From: JABDPF01 sp037384065
Lineage (GTDB): Bacteria > Pseudomonadota > Gammaproteobacteria > Xanthomonadales > SZUA-36
Length of the DNA: 64,000 nucleotides
Assembly (NCBI GenBank): GCA_037384065.1
Contig: JARROJ010000006.1
Span: 8,827 to 72,826 of the forward strand
Direction: 5' to 3'
The notes beneath the pieces were generated by a model, which saw only the letters and a program-made list of their open reading frames with translations, ran no database searches and was not told the DNA's origin. This document shows positions 45,212-53,804 of this stretch, in pieces (position 1 is the first letter of the stretch; every line of letters starts with the position of its first letter). Position numbers and translations under genes: made by a program.

Positions 45212-46861
45212 TCACTCGGGCTTCTCGGCGGGCGCCGCGTACCAGTTTTCCGGCGGCACGACCTTGGGCCGGTCCGGGTCGGCCACGTAAGCCGGTGACA
45301 TGATCTGCACGCCGTGCTCGTTGAAAACGTCCTGGATGTTGGCGTGCAGGGCGGAGTACAGCTGCGGCATGCGCCGTGGATCGTTGCAGTAGGCGTTGAT
45401 CTCGTACGTCGCCGCAAAGTCGCCCAGCGCGGTCTGCAGCACGAACGGCGCGCGCGCGGTGTCGAGTCCGTCCGTGCGCCGCGCGGCTTCGACCAGCATG
45501 GCTTCCACCTGCCGCCAGGGCACGTCGTAACCGATGCCGACCGGCGTGTGCAGCACCAGGCCGTCGCTGCGAGCCAGTTGCGAGTAGTTGGTCACGTCCA
45601 TGTTGAGGATGTTCGAGTTGGGGATGACCACCGCTTCGTTTTTCGCCGTGCGCACGCGCGTAACCATCAGTTTCATGTCGTCCACGATGCCTTCGGTTTC
45701 GCCGATCCGGATGCGGTCGCCTTCGCGGAACGCCCCGCGATAGGTCATCGTCAATCCGGCGATGGTGTTCGAAACGAACGACGAGGACCCCAGCGACAAC
45801 AGCACGCCGAGGAACACCGAAACGCCCTTGAAGGCCAGCGAATCCGATCCCGGTATGTAGGGATAGGCAATCACCACGGCGAACGCGATCACCAGCAACC
45901 GGACCAGCTTGAAGGTCGGCATCGCCCAGTCCTTCTCGAAGCCTTCGAGGTCGATCAGGCCGCGTTCGATCGACACGAAAAACGCTCGGATCAGCTTGAG
46001 CAGGTAGCGCACCACCAGCCACAACACCACCAGGAACGCCAGGTCGGGCAGCTCCGCAACGAACCCCGCGCCGAGCGCGCGCAGCGGGTCCAGCACAACG
46101 CTCAGCAACATGCGCGCCGCCGGCCGCGTCCACGGGAACAGGCTGAGCACGGTGTTGAGGTAAAAATACGTCAACAGCAGGTAGGCCATCAGACGCAGCA
46201 ATCGCAAAGCGCCCGCGACCACGGCCCACATCTGCCCGGCGTGCAGCAGATTGCGGGACTTGCTGGCCAGTTCGCGCACGCTGCGGCGCACCCGCCGCCC
46301 CGCCCGACCGAGCAGCCAGCGGAATACGCGCCGTGTGATCCACAGCAATACCAGGAATACGGCCGTCGCGACCAGCGCGACCAGGCCGTTTCTCAGCAGG
46401 CGGTCCAGGCCGCGGACCGCGCGGTATTCGGTGATCGCGCGAGCGATGTTCTCGACCACCGCGAAGGCCAGCAACTTGCGATCGACGCGCTCCAGCTCGG
46501 CGTCGACATCGAGAACCCGGTACACCGGACGATCGCCGGCGAGGATTGCGCTGCTGTCGTCGGTTTCCTCGATGCGCAACGTGGCGACATCGAAATCCTT
46601 GTCCCGCGCCAGTTCGACGATGCGGGCGCGGATGTCGGCCGCGCGCCGTTCCGCCGGGTAGGCCGACACGCCGCGAACCTGAAACAGCGTCTCGCCGTCC
46701 AGCACGACCGGGGCGACCTGATCGGGCGATGCGTCCGCCGACGCGACGGAATCCTGCGCGGCCAACGGCATCGCGCAGGTCGCGGCGAGAGCCAGGATCA
46801 CGAACCATCGTGACAGGGATGCCTGCCACGCGCGTTTCGGTGCATTGATATCCGGATTCAT
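45212..46861 (-). CDS. MscS-family mechanosensitive channel with large N-terminal extension
   Basis: 549 residues. A signal peptide (ends MPLAA near 35) is followed by a periplasmic domain (about 40-140), four or more extra membrane helices, then the MscS core: pore helix SVFLGVLLSLGSSSFVSNTI, the beta domain FREGDRIRIGETEGIVDDM, NEAVVIPNSNILNMDVTNYS and a C-terminal cytoplasmic vestibule. It opens under membrane tension to release solutes on hypo-osmotic shock. Start ATG 46861 has GAGGAGG upstream. It is divergent from a phosphorylase-type GH13 gene, an osmotic theme. Confidence 0.92.
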   Translation of the reverse strand: MNPDINAPKRAWQASLSRWFVILALAATCAMPLAAQDSVASADASPDQVAPVVLDGETLFQVRGVSAYPAERRAADIRARIVELARDKDFDVATLRIEETDDSSAILAGDRPVYRVLDVDAELERVDRKLLAFAVVENIARAITEYRAVRGLDRLLRNGLVALVATAVFLVLLWITRRVFRWLLGRAGRRVRRSVRELASKSRNLLHAGQMWAVVAGALRLLRLMAYLLLTYFYLNTVLSLFPWTRPAARMLLSVVLDPLRALGAGFVAELPDLAFLVVLWLVVRYLLKLIRAFFVSIERGLIDLEGFEKDWAMPTFKLVRLLVIAFAVVIAYPYIPGSDSLAFKGVSVFLGVLLSLGSSSFVSNTIAGLTMTYRGAFREGDRIRIGETEGIVDDMKLMVTRVRTAKNEAVVIPNSNILNMDVTNYSQLARSDGLVLHTPVGIGYDVPWRQVEAMLVEAARRTDGLDTARAPFVLQTALGDFAATYEINAYCNDPRRMPQLYSALHANIQDVFNEHGVQIMSPAYVADPDRPKVVPPENWYAAPAEKPE

Positions 46862-46968
46862 GAAGGCCTCCTCGATCGACGGCGCTATTCTGGCACAGGA
46901 ATTGTGCGGCGACACCGTTGTCGATCGGATGCCACGCCCGTCGCGGCGGGGGCGGCAGCGGCCGCCTT

Positions 46969-46994
46969 CAGAAAACGGCGGTTTTCTGTAGAAT
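46969..46994 (+). promoter_or_regulatory. Palindrome and -10-like element upstream of the GH13 gene
   Basis: CAGAAAAC-GGCG-GTTTTCTG (46969-46988) is a perfect 8-base inverted repeat immediately followed by TAGAAT (46989-46994), a -10-like hexamer 69 bases before the GH13 ATG. The palindrome occupies the spacer where a repressor would block transcription. No regulator gene is adjacent. Confidence 0.4.
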
Positions 46995-47062
46995 ACCGGC
47001 CTGTTCGCAGGCGGTACGTCCGCCGATCCCTGCGCCGCGTGCGCGCCGATCGACAAAAACTT

Positions 47063-48829
47063 ATGACCCATCAACTCGACGATGCGATCCCGCCGTTGCC
47101 CGACGGTGTGATGTTCAACGCATATCCCGACAGCATCGGCGCCCGCCTGGGCGACACCATGCAGCTGCTGGCCGACACGTCGCTGCGCGACGTGTTTTCA
47201 CTGTTCTACGTGCTGCCGACCTTTTTCAACAGCGACCTGGACCGGGGCTTTTCGATCATCGACTACGATCTGAACGAGGAACTCGTGTCCGCGTGCGACC
47301 TCGGCGCCGCTTCCGTGCTGGGCCTCGACTTCAAGTTCGACCTCGTGCTCAACCACATGTCGGTGGCCTCGCCCCAGTTCCGCGACCTGCTCGCGAACGG
47401 CGACGACTCGCCGTACCGCGATTTCTTCATCGACTGGAATGCCTTCTGGGACGGGCATGGCGAGATGGGGCCGAACGGTTACATCATTCCGGAGCAGCGC
47501 TATCTCGACCGCCTGTTCATGCGCAAGCCGGAGCTGCCGATCCTGAAGGTCCGTTTTCCCGACGGCTCCGAACGTCCGTACTGGAACACGTTCTACCAGG
47601 AAATCAATTACCGTCCGCTGGCGGCGGGGAGCCTGTCCGGTATCGAGGGGCTGTCCTCGCAACAGGCGCAGCTGCTCACGGCGGTGATCAACACCGCCAT
47701 CGCGGCCGGCGAGAACCCGACCCGGATCGATCTGGGCGAATTCGAACCGTATGCGGACGCGGTGCACGAGGTGGTCGAGGAGAACCGCGAGTACCTCGGG
47801 CAGATGGATCTGAACGCGCAATCCGAAACGGTCTGGGATTTTTACGACGAGACGCTGGGCAAGTTGCGCACCTACGGCGCGCGGCTGGTCCGGCTCGACG
47901 CCTTCGCCTACCTGCACAAGGCCGTCGGCGAGACCAATTTCTTCAACAAGCCCGGCACCTGGGACTATCTGGACCGCCTGAAAACGCTGGCGGCGCGGCA
48001 TGGCCTGACCCTGCTTCCCGAGATCCATGCCGAGTACGGCAGCGGCCTGCACGAAGAGGTCGCAGCGAACGGCTTCCCGGTCTACGACTTTTTCCTGCCC
48101 GGGCTGTTGATCGATGCGCTCGACCGCGGCGTCAACGGTCCGCTGCTGCGCTGGATCCGCGAGTTGCTCGACAAAGGCATTCAAACCGTGAACATGCTGG
48201 GCTGCCATGACGGCATTCCCGTGCTGGATCTGCGCGGCAAGGAAGTCAACGGCGTCTATCGCGAGGGGCTGCTCAGCGACGCGGAGATCCAGGCCGTCAT
48301 CGACCGGATTCTGGAGCGCGGCGGGCGGATCAAGAATCTCTACGGCAGCAACGGCAAAAAGATCGCCTACTACCAGGTCAACGCCACGTACTTCAGCGCG
48401 CTGGGCGAGGACAACCAGAAACTGCTGCTGGCGCGGGCGATACAGCTGTTCACCCCCGGTATTCCGCAGGTGTGGTATCTCGACCTGTTCGCCGGCCGGA
48501 ACGACTACGCGGCGGCGGACCGCGGCGGCACCGGCGGACACAAGGAGATCAACCGCACCGGCCTGTCGATGAACGACATCCAGAAGGGCCTCGGCCGGGC
48601 GATCGTGCTCGACCAGCTGGAACTGCTGCGGCTGCGCAACACGCACCCGGCGTTCGGCGGCGACCTGGAGATCGAGGACACCGCGCCGCACGAGCTGCGC
48701 CTGCGCTGGCGCAAGGGCCCGGCGACGGCGACGCTCGACGCCGATCTGCAAAGTCACCGTTTCTGCGTGCGCTGGACGGATGGGCCGGCCGGCGAAATCA
48801 CGATGCAGTTCCCGCGCGACTGCCCCTGA
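47063..48829 (+). CDS. GH13_18-like sugar phosphorylase (sucrose/glucosylglycerate phosphorylase type)
   Basis: 588 residues, cytoplasmic. GH13 catalytic motifs: DLVLNHMSV, the nucleophile in ARLVRLDAFAYLHKAVGE, the acid/base in LLPEIHAEYGSG and NMLGCHDGIPVLDLRGKE, whose HDG matches sucrose phosphorylase-type enzymes. Relatives phosphorolyse sucrose, glucosylglycerate or glucosylglycerol to glucose 1-phosphate. The next gene encodes a sucrose-phosphatase-like HAD enzyme and the divergent gene a MscS channel, so turnover of an osmolyte glucoside is a reasonable reading. Exact substrate unknown. Start ATG 47063 (MTHQLDD). Confidence 0.82.
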   Translation: MTHQLDDAIPPLPDGVMFNAYPDSIGARLGDTMQLLADTSLRDVFSLFYVLPTFFNSDLDRGFSIIDYDLNEELVSACDLGAASVLGLDFKFDLVLNHMSVASPQFRDLLANGDDSPYRDFFIDWNAFWDGHGEMGPNGYIIPEQRYLDRLFMRKPELPILKVRFPDGSERPYWNTFYQEINYRPLAAGSLSGIEGLSSQQAQLLTAVINTAIAAGENPTRIDLGEFEPYADAVHEVVEENREYLGQMDLNAQSETVWDFYDETLGKLRTYGARLVRLDAFAYLHKAVGETNFFNKPGTWDYLDRLKTLAARHGLTLLPEIHAEYGSGLHEEVAANGFPVYDFFLPGLLIDALDRGVNGPLLRWIRELLDKGIQTVNMLGCHDGIPVLDLRGKEVNGVYREGLLSDAEIQAVIDRILERGGRIKNLYGSNGKKIAYYQVNATYFSALGEDNQKLLLARAIQLFTPGIPQVWYLDLFAGRNDYAAADRGGTGGHKEINRTGLSMNDIQKGLGRAIVLDQLELLRLRNTHPAFGGDLEIEDTAPHELRLRWRKGPATATLDADLQSHRFCVRWTDGPAGEITMQFPRDCP

Positions 48830-48844
48830 CACGGAGCCAAGGCA

Positions 48845-49660
48845 ATGAACCTACTCGCAACGGACATGGACCGCACGCTGCTGCCCAACGGTCACTGGGC
48901 GGCGGACGCCGAAGCCATCGACCTGTTCAATCGGCTGACCCGCGAGCACGGCATCCCGGTGGTGTACGTCACCGGACGGAATCTTGCGCTGACCGAGGCC
49001 GCCGTCGACGAATTCGGCGTGCGCCGACCGGACATCCTGATCGGCGACGTCGGCACGTCGATCCGCCATTACGAGGACGGCGCCTGGCGCTTCGATGACG
49101 GCTGGATCGCCCACGTGCAGCGCGTCAGCCCACGCTGGGACGCGGCCGCCATCCGGCAGGCCGTCGCGGATATCGACGGCCTGCGCGAGCAGGAACCCGA
49201 GCACCAGAACCCCTTCAAACAGAGCTACTACGCCGACGCCGCGCGCAAGGACGCGATCCTCGCCGCCGTCGACGAGCGCGTCGCAGGGCGCCACGACGAG
49301 GTCATCATTTACAGCTACGACTCGCTCGACGACAAGGGCCTTATCGATTTCCTGCCGAACAGCGCGACCAAGCAGACGGCGCTCGAGTATGTCGCCGACG
49401 CCGCCGGCTGCGCGCACCGCGACGTCGTCTTCTGCGGCGACAGCGGCAACGACATCTTCCCGCTCACGGCGGGGTTTTCAGGCGTGCTGGTGCGAAACGC
49501 GGACGAGCAGCTGGTCGCCAACGTGCGCGCCGCCATGGCGCGCGATCCGGCGCTGCGCGTTTACTTCGCGCAGGGCGGCTTTCGCGGGCTGAACGGGTAC
49601 TACACCAGCGGCGTGCTCGAAGGCGCGAATCACTACGGCCTGTTCGACGGAACCCCCTGA
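48845..49660 (+). CDS. HAD-IIB phosphatase, sucrose-phosphatase-like
   Basis: 271 residues. HAD motifs: nucleophile DMDRT in LLATDMDRTLLPNG (D7), motif II VVYVTGRN, motif III lysine in DFLPNSATKQTALEYV, and motif IV DVVFCGDSGNDIFPL. The C2-type cap and these motifs match the sucrose-6-phosphate phosphatase / glucosylglycerol-phosphate phosphatase group. It lies 15 bases after the GH13 phosphorylase gene and probably acts on the same metabolite. Its 3' end overlaps the convergent ubiT by 28 bases. Confidence 0.88.
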   Translation: MNLLATDMDRTLLPNGHWAADAEAIDLFNRLTREHGIPVVYVTGRNLALTEAAVDEFGVRRPDILIGDVGTSIRHYEDGAWRFDDGWIAHVQRVSPRWDAAAIRQAVADIDGLREQEPEHQNPFKQSYYADAARKDAILAAVDERVAGRHDEVIIYSYDSLDDKGLIDFLPNSATKQTALEYVADAAGCAHRDVVFCGDSGNDIFPLTAGFSGVLVRNADEQLVANVRAAMARDPALRVYFAQGGFRGLNGYYTSGVLEGANHYGLFDGTP

Positions 49661-50163
49661 GGCCGCAGCGGCGCGACGCCCGCGTCCGACAGCGCGCCGA
49701 TCACGCGACCGAGGCCCTGCAGGAACGCCCTGAGCGGCGGCGGCAGGTCGTCCCAGTCCATGCTGTCGATCGTGTTCTTCAGGCCGAGTCCGAGCTCCGT
49801 GTCGCCCTCGATCCTGATGCGGCGCTGGAAAAACAGCGTGTCGTGATCGGCCCGCCGCGTGGCCAGCAGCGCGAAGTCCGGCAGCTCGCCGCTGATGGAC
49901 ACATCCTCCGCCAGCGCGGGATCGACGGCGGTGAACCCGTCCGCGGCGGCTTCGAGCAGCCAGTTTAGCCGGGCGTCGGTCACGCGGACGCGAATCCGGC
50001 GACCGGCCAGGAAGTCCAGCTCACCGTTTTCGAGCGGGATTCGAAACGCCCGGTTCAGCGCGCTCTGCAGGACCGGCGCCTGGACGGCGTACGGCACGAC
50101 CCGGCCCGGCCACGCAACGACGTGACGGGCGACACGGTGAACGCTTTCGGGAATCTGCGGCAT
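49633..50163 (-). CDS. ubiT: UbiT: SCP2-domain accessory factor for O2-independent ubiquinone biosynthesis
   Basis: 176 residues consisting of a SCP2-like lipid-binding domain (YAVQAPVLQSALNRAFRIPL, RRIRIEGDTELGLGLKNTID, SMDWDDLPPPLRAFLQG), the size of E. coli UbiT/YhbT. UbiT is known to be needed with UbiU and UbiV for anaerobic ubiquinone synthesis and binds lipid intermediates. It is divergent from ubiU-ubiV across a 122-base region with a central FNR-type site. ATG 50163 has GGAGA upstream. Confidence 0.88.
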   Translation of the reverse strand: MPQIPESVHRVARHVVAWPGRVVPYAVQAPVLQSALNRAFRIPLENGELDFLAGRRIRVRVTDARLNWLLEAAADGFTAVDPALAEDVSISGELPDFALLATRRADHDTLFFQRRIRIEGDTELGLGLKNTIDSMDWDDLPPPLRAFLQGLGRVIGALSDAGVAPLRPQGVPSNRP

Positions 50164-50188
50164 GTACGGGTCTCCGACCGGGGCCTTC

Positions 50189-50194
50189 AGTATA
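50189..50194 (-). promoter_or_regulatory. -10 element of the divergent ubiT promoter
   Basis: TATACT on the minus strand. Its first base (50194) lies 28.5 bases from the centre of the FNR-type palindrome, the same distance as the ubiU -10 on the other side, so activation of ubiT from the shared site is plausible. Confidence 0.5.
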
Positions 50195-50215
50195 GGAAGG
50201 CCATCGCGCCGGCGG

Positions 50216-50229
50216 TTGATTCCGGTCAA
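50216..50229. promoter_or_regulatory. FNR/Anr-type box between ubiT and ubiU
   Basis: TTGAT-TCCG-GTCAA differs from the FNR consensus TTGAT-N4-ATCAA at one base. Its centre (50222.5) is 28.5 bases from TAGAAT at 50251-50256 (ubiU) and from TATACT at 50194-50189 (ubiT). Both spacings put the site near -41, the class II activator position. FNR/Anr control fits the anaerobic role of these genes. Confidence 0.75.
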
Positions 50230-50250
50230 CACGGGGCCGGATCGGCCCAC

Positions 50251-50256
50251 TAGAAT
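50251..50256 (+). promoter_or_regulatory. -10 element of the ubiU-ubiV-ubiD promoter
   Basis: TAGAAT, placed correctly relative to the upstream FNR-type box for class II activation. Transcription would begin near 50263, leaving a short leader before ATG 50286. Confidence 0.55.
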
Positions 50257-50285
50257 GAAGTGCCTGTACCGACACGGAAACCCGC

Positions 50286-51284
50286 ATGGAACTCGTCTGC
50301 CCGGCAGGCAACCTGCCGTCGCTGAAAGCCGCGATCGAAAACGGCGCCGACGCCGTGTACGTCGGTTTCCGCGATGACACCAACGCACGCCACTTCGCCG
50401 GGCTGAATTTCAGCGACCGAACCTTCCACCGCGGGCTCGAGTACGTGCACCGCCACGGGCGCCGGCTCTTCGTGGCCGTCAACACCTACCCCCGCCCGGG
50501 CAATTTCGATCGCTGGCAGGCCGCGGTGGACCAGGCCGCCGAGGCCGGTGTCGACGCCCTGATCCTGGCCGATCCCGGCGTCATGGACTACGCGGTCGAG
50601 CGCTGGCCTGAACTGCGCCTGCACCTGTCCGTGCAGGGCTCGGTCACGACCGCCGACGGCATCCGCTTCTTCCACGAGAATTTCGGCATACGCCGCGTCA
50701 TTCTGCCGCGCGTGCTGTCACTGCGGCAGGTGGCCCGGGTCGTCGCGGATTCACCGGTGCCGGTCGAAACCTTCGGCTTCGGCAGCCTCTGCGTCATGGT
50801 CGAGGGCCGGTGCCTGCTGTCCAGCTACGCCACCGGGCGATCGCCGAACACCTACGGGGCCTGCTCGCCGGCCTCGCACGTCCGCTGGGAGGAAACGGCG
50901 GACGGCGGCACGGACACCCGGCTGGGTGGCGTGCTGATCGACCACTACGGTCCCGCGGAAAAAGCCGGCTACCCGACCTTGTGCAAGGGCCGGTTCCGGG
51001 TCGGCGACCACACGTTCTATGCGCTGGAGGAACCGACCAGCCTGAACACGCTGTCGATCCTGCCGCAGCTGCAGGACATCGGCGTCGCGGCGATCAAGGT
51101 CGAGGGCCGGCAGCGCAGCCCGGCCTACGTCGCGCAGGTCACCGCCGTCATGCGCGAAGCGATCGACGCCTGCCGGCGCGATCCGCAGGGGTACGCACCG
51201 CAGGCGGCGTGGATGAAAGCGCTCGGCGAGGTATCGGAAGGCGCGCAGACCACGCTCGGCGCCTACCATCGGCCCTGGCAATGA
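50286..51284 (+). CDS. ubiU: UbiU: U32-family [4Fe-4S] hydroxylase subunit for anaerobic ubiquinone biosynthesis
   Basis: 332 residues of the U32 peptidase-like family. The opening MELVCPAGNLPSLKAAIENG and the cysteines C169 (FGSLCVM), C176 (GRCLLSSY), C193 (YGACSPAS) and C233 (TLCKGRF) match the iron-sulfur ligands of E. coli UbiU almost position for position. UbiU and UbiV form a heterodimer that supports O2-independent ring hydroxylation, reported to use prephenate as oxygen donor. It is first of an operon with ubiV (13-base gap) and a ubiD homologue. Confidence 0.95.
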   Translation: MELVCPAGNLPSLKAAIENGADAVYVGFRDDTNARHFAGLNFSDRTFHRGLEYVHRHGRRLFVAVNTYPRPGNFDRWQAAVDQAAEAGVDALILADPGVMDYAVERWPELRLHLSVQGSVTTADGIRFFHENFGIRRVILPRVLSLRQVARVVADSPVPVETFGFGSLCVMVEGRCLLSSYATGRSPNTYGACSPASHVRWEETADGGTDTRLGGVLIDHYGPAEKAGYPTLCKGRFRVGDHTFYALEEPTSLNTLSILPQLQDIGVAAIKVEGRQRSPAYVAQVTAVMREAIDACRRDPQGYAPQAAWMKALGEVSEGAQTTLGAYHRPWQ

Positions 51285-51297
51285 CGGAGGCGGAACG

Positions 51298-52197
51298 ATG
51301 AAACTTTCGCTCGGACCGATTCCCTGGTTCTGGGCGCGCGATCGCGTGTTCGATTTTTACCGGGCCGTCGCCGACAGCCCGGCCGACATCGTCTGCCTGG
51401 GCGAGGTCGTGTGCGCCAAGCGCCGCGAGCTGACGACCGAGGACTGGTTCGCCATCGCCCGCGCGTTGCGCGCCGCCGGCAAGGACGTCGTGTTGTCGAC
51501 GCTGACGCTCGTCGAGGCCGCGTCGGAAGCGGCGCAGGTCCGGCGCCTGTGCGAAAACGGCGAATTTCCGGTCGAAGCCAACGACTTCACCGCAATCCGG
51601 TACCTGACGGCTGCCAGGGCCGCCTTTTCGACCGGCCCGTCGGTCAACATCTACAACCACCGCAGCCTGGCGCTGCTCGCGCGGCAGGGCCTGCGGCGCT
51701 GGGTGTTGCCGGTCGAACTCGGCCTCGACGCGCTGGCCGAACTCCAGGCGCGGCGCCCGAACGGGGTCGAAACCGAGGTGTTCGCCTTTGGCCGCCTGCC
51801 CCTGGCCTGGTCGGCCCGCTGTTTCACGGCGCGTTCGGACGACCTGCCCAAGGACGACTGCCGCTTTCGGTGCCTGGACTACCCCGACGGCCGCCTGCTG
51901 CGAACGCGCGAGGACGAAGCCTTCCTCGTGCTCAACGGCATCCAGACGCTGTCCGCGCGCACCCACCAGGCGCTGGACGCCTTTGACGAACTGGCCGAAC
52001 GGGGCGTGGACGTGCTTCGCATCAGCCCGCAGGCCGAGGTGACGCTCGCGGTGCTGGGCCTGTTCGACGAGGCGCGCAACGGCGGCGACCGGGCCGCGCT
52101 GGCCGCGCGCCTCGACGCGCTGCTGCCCGGCGGCGCATGCAGCGGTTACCTGCACGACCGGGCCGGGATGGATCATGGGCATTCGCACGCTGCTTGA
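51298..52197 (+). CDS. ubiV: UbiV: partner of UbiU in O2-independent hydroxylation
   Basis: 299 residues. MKLSLGPIPWFWARDRVFDF is the UbiV start, and the cluster cysteines C39 (GEVVCAKR), C175 (ARCFTARS), C188 and C192 (DDCRFRCLDYP) reproduce the spacing of E. coli UbiV. A U32-type TIM barrel. The C-terminus extends to HDRAGMDHGHSHAA, with several His residues. The last 23 bases overlap the start of the ubiD-like gene, giving translational coupling. GGAGGCGG precedes the ATG. Confidence 0.95.
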   Translation: MKLSLGPIPWFWARDRVFDFYRAVADSPADIVCLGEVVCAKRRELTTEDWFAIARALRAAGKDVVLSTLTLVEAASEAAQVRRLCENGEFPVEANDFTAIRYLTAARAAFSTGPSVNIYNHRSLALLARQGLRRWVLPVELGLDALAELQARRPNGVETEVFAFGRLPLAWSARCFTARSDDLPKDDCRFRCLDYPDGRLLRTREDEAFLVLNGIQTLSARTHQALDAFDELAERGVDVLRISPQAEVTLAVLGLFDEARNGGDRAALAARLDALLPGGACSGYLHDRAGMDHGHSHAA

Positions 52198-53689
52198 ACA
52201 CCACCGCCAGCAGGCCAACCGCAAGGCCTGGGGCGATCTCGCCGCGTTCAGCCGGGCGCTCGCCGAGAGCGGTCAGTTGCTGAAGGTGCCGCAAGCGGTT
52301 TCGCCACACCTCGAAGTGACCGCGCTGTGCCGCCACAGCCTGTTGCGCGATGGCCCCGCGCTGCTGTTCGAGAACCCCGCGGGCCACACGATGCCGGTGC
52401 TCGGCAACCTGTTCGGCAACGAGCGGCGCATCCTGACGGCCCTGGAACTCGACAGCCGGGACGACCTGCGCCGCCTGGGCAGCGCCTTTGCGTTCCTGCG
52501 CAACCCGGAACTGCCCGACAGCCTCGGCAAGGCGTTCGACGCCCTGCCGGATTTCGCGCGGCTGGCGCATGCGCCGCTGGTTCCGCGCGACAGCGCGCCG
52601 TGGCAGGAAACCGTCATCGAAGGCCCCGACGTCGACCTCGGCGAATTGCCGATCACGACCTGTTGGCCCGAAGACGCCGGTCCGCTGATCACCTGGGGCC
52701 TGGTGGTCACGCGGGGGCCGAACAAGCCGCGCGTCAACCTGGCGATCTACCGGCTGCAGCTGATCGGCCGCAACCGCCTGATCATGCGCTGGCTGGCGCA
52801 TCGCGGCGGCGCCCAGGATTTCCGCGAATTCCAGGCCGCGCACCCGGGCGAACCGTTCCCGGTCGCGGTGGTGATCGGGGCCGATCCGGCCACGCTGCTG
52901 GCCGCCGTGACGCCGGTGCCGGACACCCTGTCCGAGTATGCCTTCGCGGGCCTTCTGCGCGGTCGCCGAAGCCGCGTGGTCGAATCCGCGCTGAGCGGTC
53001 TGCCGGTGCCGCACGGCGCCGAGATCGTCCTCGAGGGGCACGTGCGCCCGGACGACCTGGCGACCGAGGGGCCGTTCGCCGACCACACCGGCTACTACAA
53101 TGCACAGGCCGACTTCCCGGTGTTCACGGTCGAGCGGATCAGCCGCCGCGCCGACGCCCGCTACCTGACGACCTACCTCGGCAAGCCGGGCGAGGACGAA
53201 CCGTCGGTGATGGCCGCGGCGCTGAACGAACTGTTCATCCCGCTGCTGCAGGAGCAGTTCCCCGAAATCACCGACTTCTACCTGCCGCCGGAGGCGTGTT
53301 CCTACCGGGTGGCCGTGGTCGCCATTCGCAAGCAGTATCCGGGGCATGCGCGCCGCATCATGTTCGGCATCTGGTCGTGGCTGCGGCAGTTCACCTACAC
53401 CAAGACCGTGATCGTCACCGATGACGACATCGACGTGCGCGACTGGAAGGACGTGATCTGGGCGGTGTCCACGCGCGCCGATCCGGTGCGGGATACGCTG
53501 CTGGTGGAAAACACGCCGATCGACTACCTCGACTTCGCCAGTCCGGAACCCGGCCTCGGCGGCAAGATGGGTATCGACGCAACGCGCAAGCTGCCGCCGG
53601 AGACGCACCGCGACTGGGGCCGCGCCGTCCGGACCGACGCCCGCACGCGGACGCGCGTCGAAGCCCTGGCCGCCGAACTCGGCCTGTGA
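52175..53689 (+). CDS. ubiD: UbiD-family prenylated-FMN decarboxylase
   Basis: 504 residues, matching 3-octaprenyl-4-hydroxybenzoate decarboxylase in length and motifs: SGQLLKVPQAVSPHLEVTAL, GHTMPVLGNLFGNERRILTA, LAIYRLQLIGRNRLIMRWLA then HRGGAQDF, ATEGPFADHTGYYNAQADFP (containing a catalytic acidic residue) and RDWKDVIWAVSTRADP. UbiD removes the carboxylate of the prenylated benzoate using prenyl-FMN made by UbiX, which is not in this window. Coupling to ubiV suggests it serves the anaerobic route, either as the only UbiD or as a dedicated paralogue. Confidence 0.9.
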   Translation: MGIRTLLEHHRQQANRKAWGDLAAFSRALAESGQLLKVPQAVSPHLEVTALCRHSLLRDGPALLFENPAGHTMPVLGNLFGNERRILTALELDSRDDLRRLGSAFAFLRNPELPDSLGKAFDALPDFARLAHAPLVPRDSAPWQETVIEGPDVDLGELPITTCWPEDAGPLITWGLVVTRGPNKPRVNLAIYRLQLIGRNRLIMRWLAHRGGAQDFREFQAAHPGEPFPVAVVIGADPATLLAAVTPVPDTLSEYAFAGLLRGRRSRVVESALSGLPVPHGAEIVLEGHVRPDDLATEGPFADHTGYYNAQADFPVFTVERISRRADARYLTTYLGKPGEDEPSVMAAALNELFIPLLQEQFPEITDFYLPPEACSYRVAVVAIRKQYPGHARRIMFGIWSWLRQFTYTKTVIVTDDDIDVRDWKDVIWAVSTRADPVRDTLLVENTPIDYLDFASPEPGLGGKMGIDATRKLPPETHRDWGRAVRTDARTRTRVEALAAELGL

Positions 53690-53708
53690 CACCGACCCGG
53701 AACGAATT

Positions 53709-53722
53709 TTGATACAGGTCAT
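53709..53722 (+). promoter_or_regulatory. FNR/Anr-type box upstream of rquA
   Basis: TTGAT-ACAG-GTCAT matches the FNR consensus with two changes in the right half. Its centre (53715.5) lies 29.5 bases before TAGAGT at 53745-53750, the exact -41.5 class II geometry. This gives rquA its own oxygen-responsive promoter 83 bases before the ATG at 53805. Confidence 0.6.
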
Positions 53723-53804
53723 TGTTGGCGTCGCCACCGGCCGCTAGAGTCCGCAGGAATTCACGACACCCCGAACCGCAGCAATCCTCGAAAGGACCCT
53801 GAAC

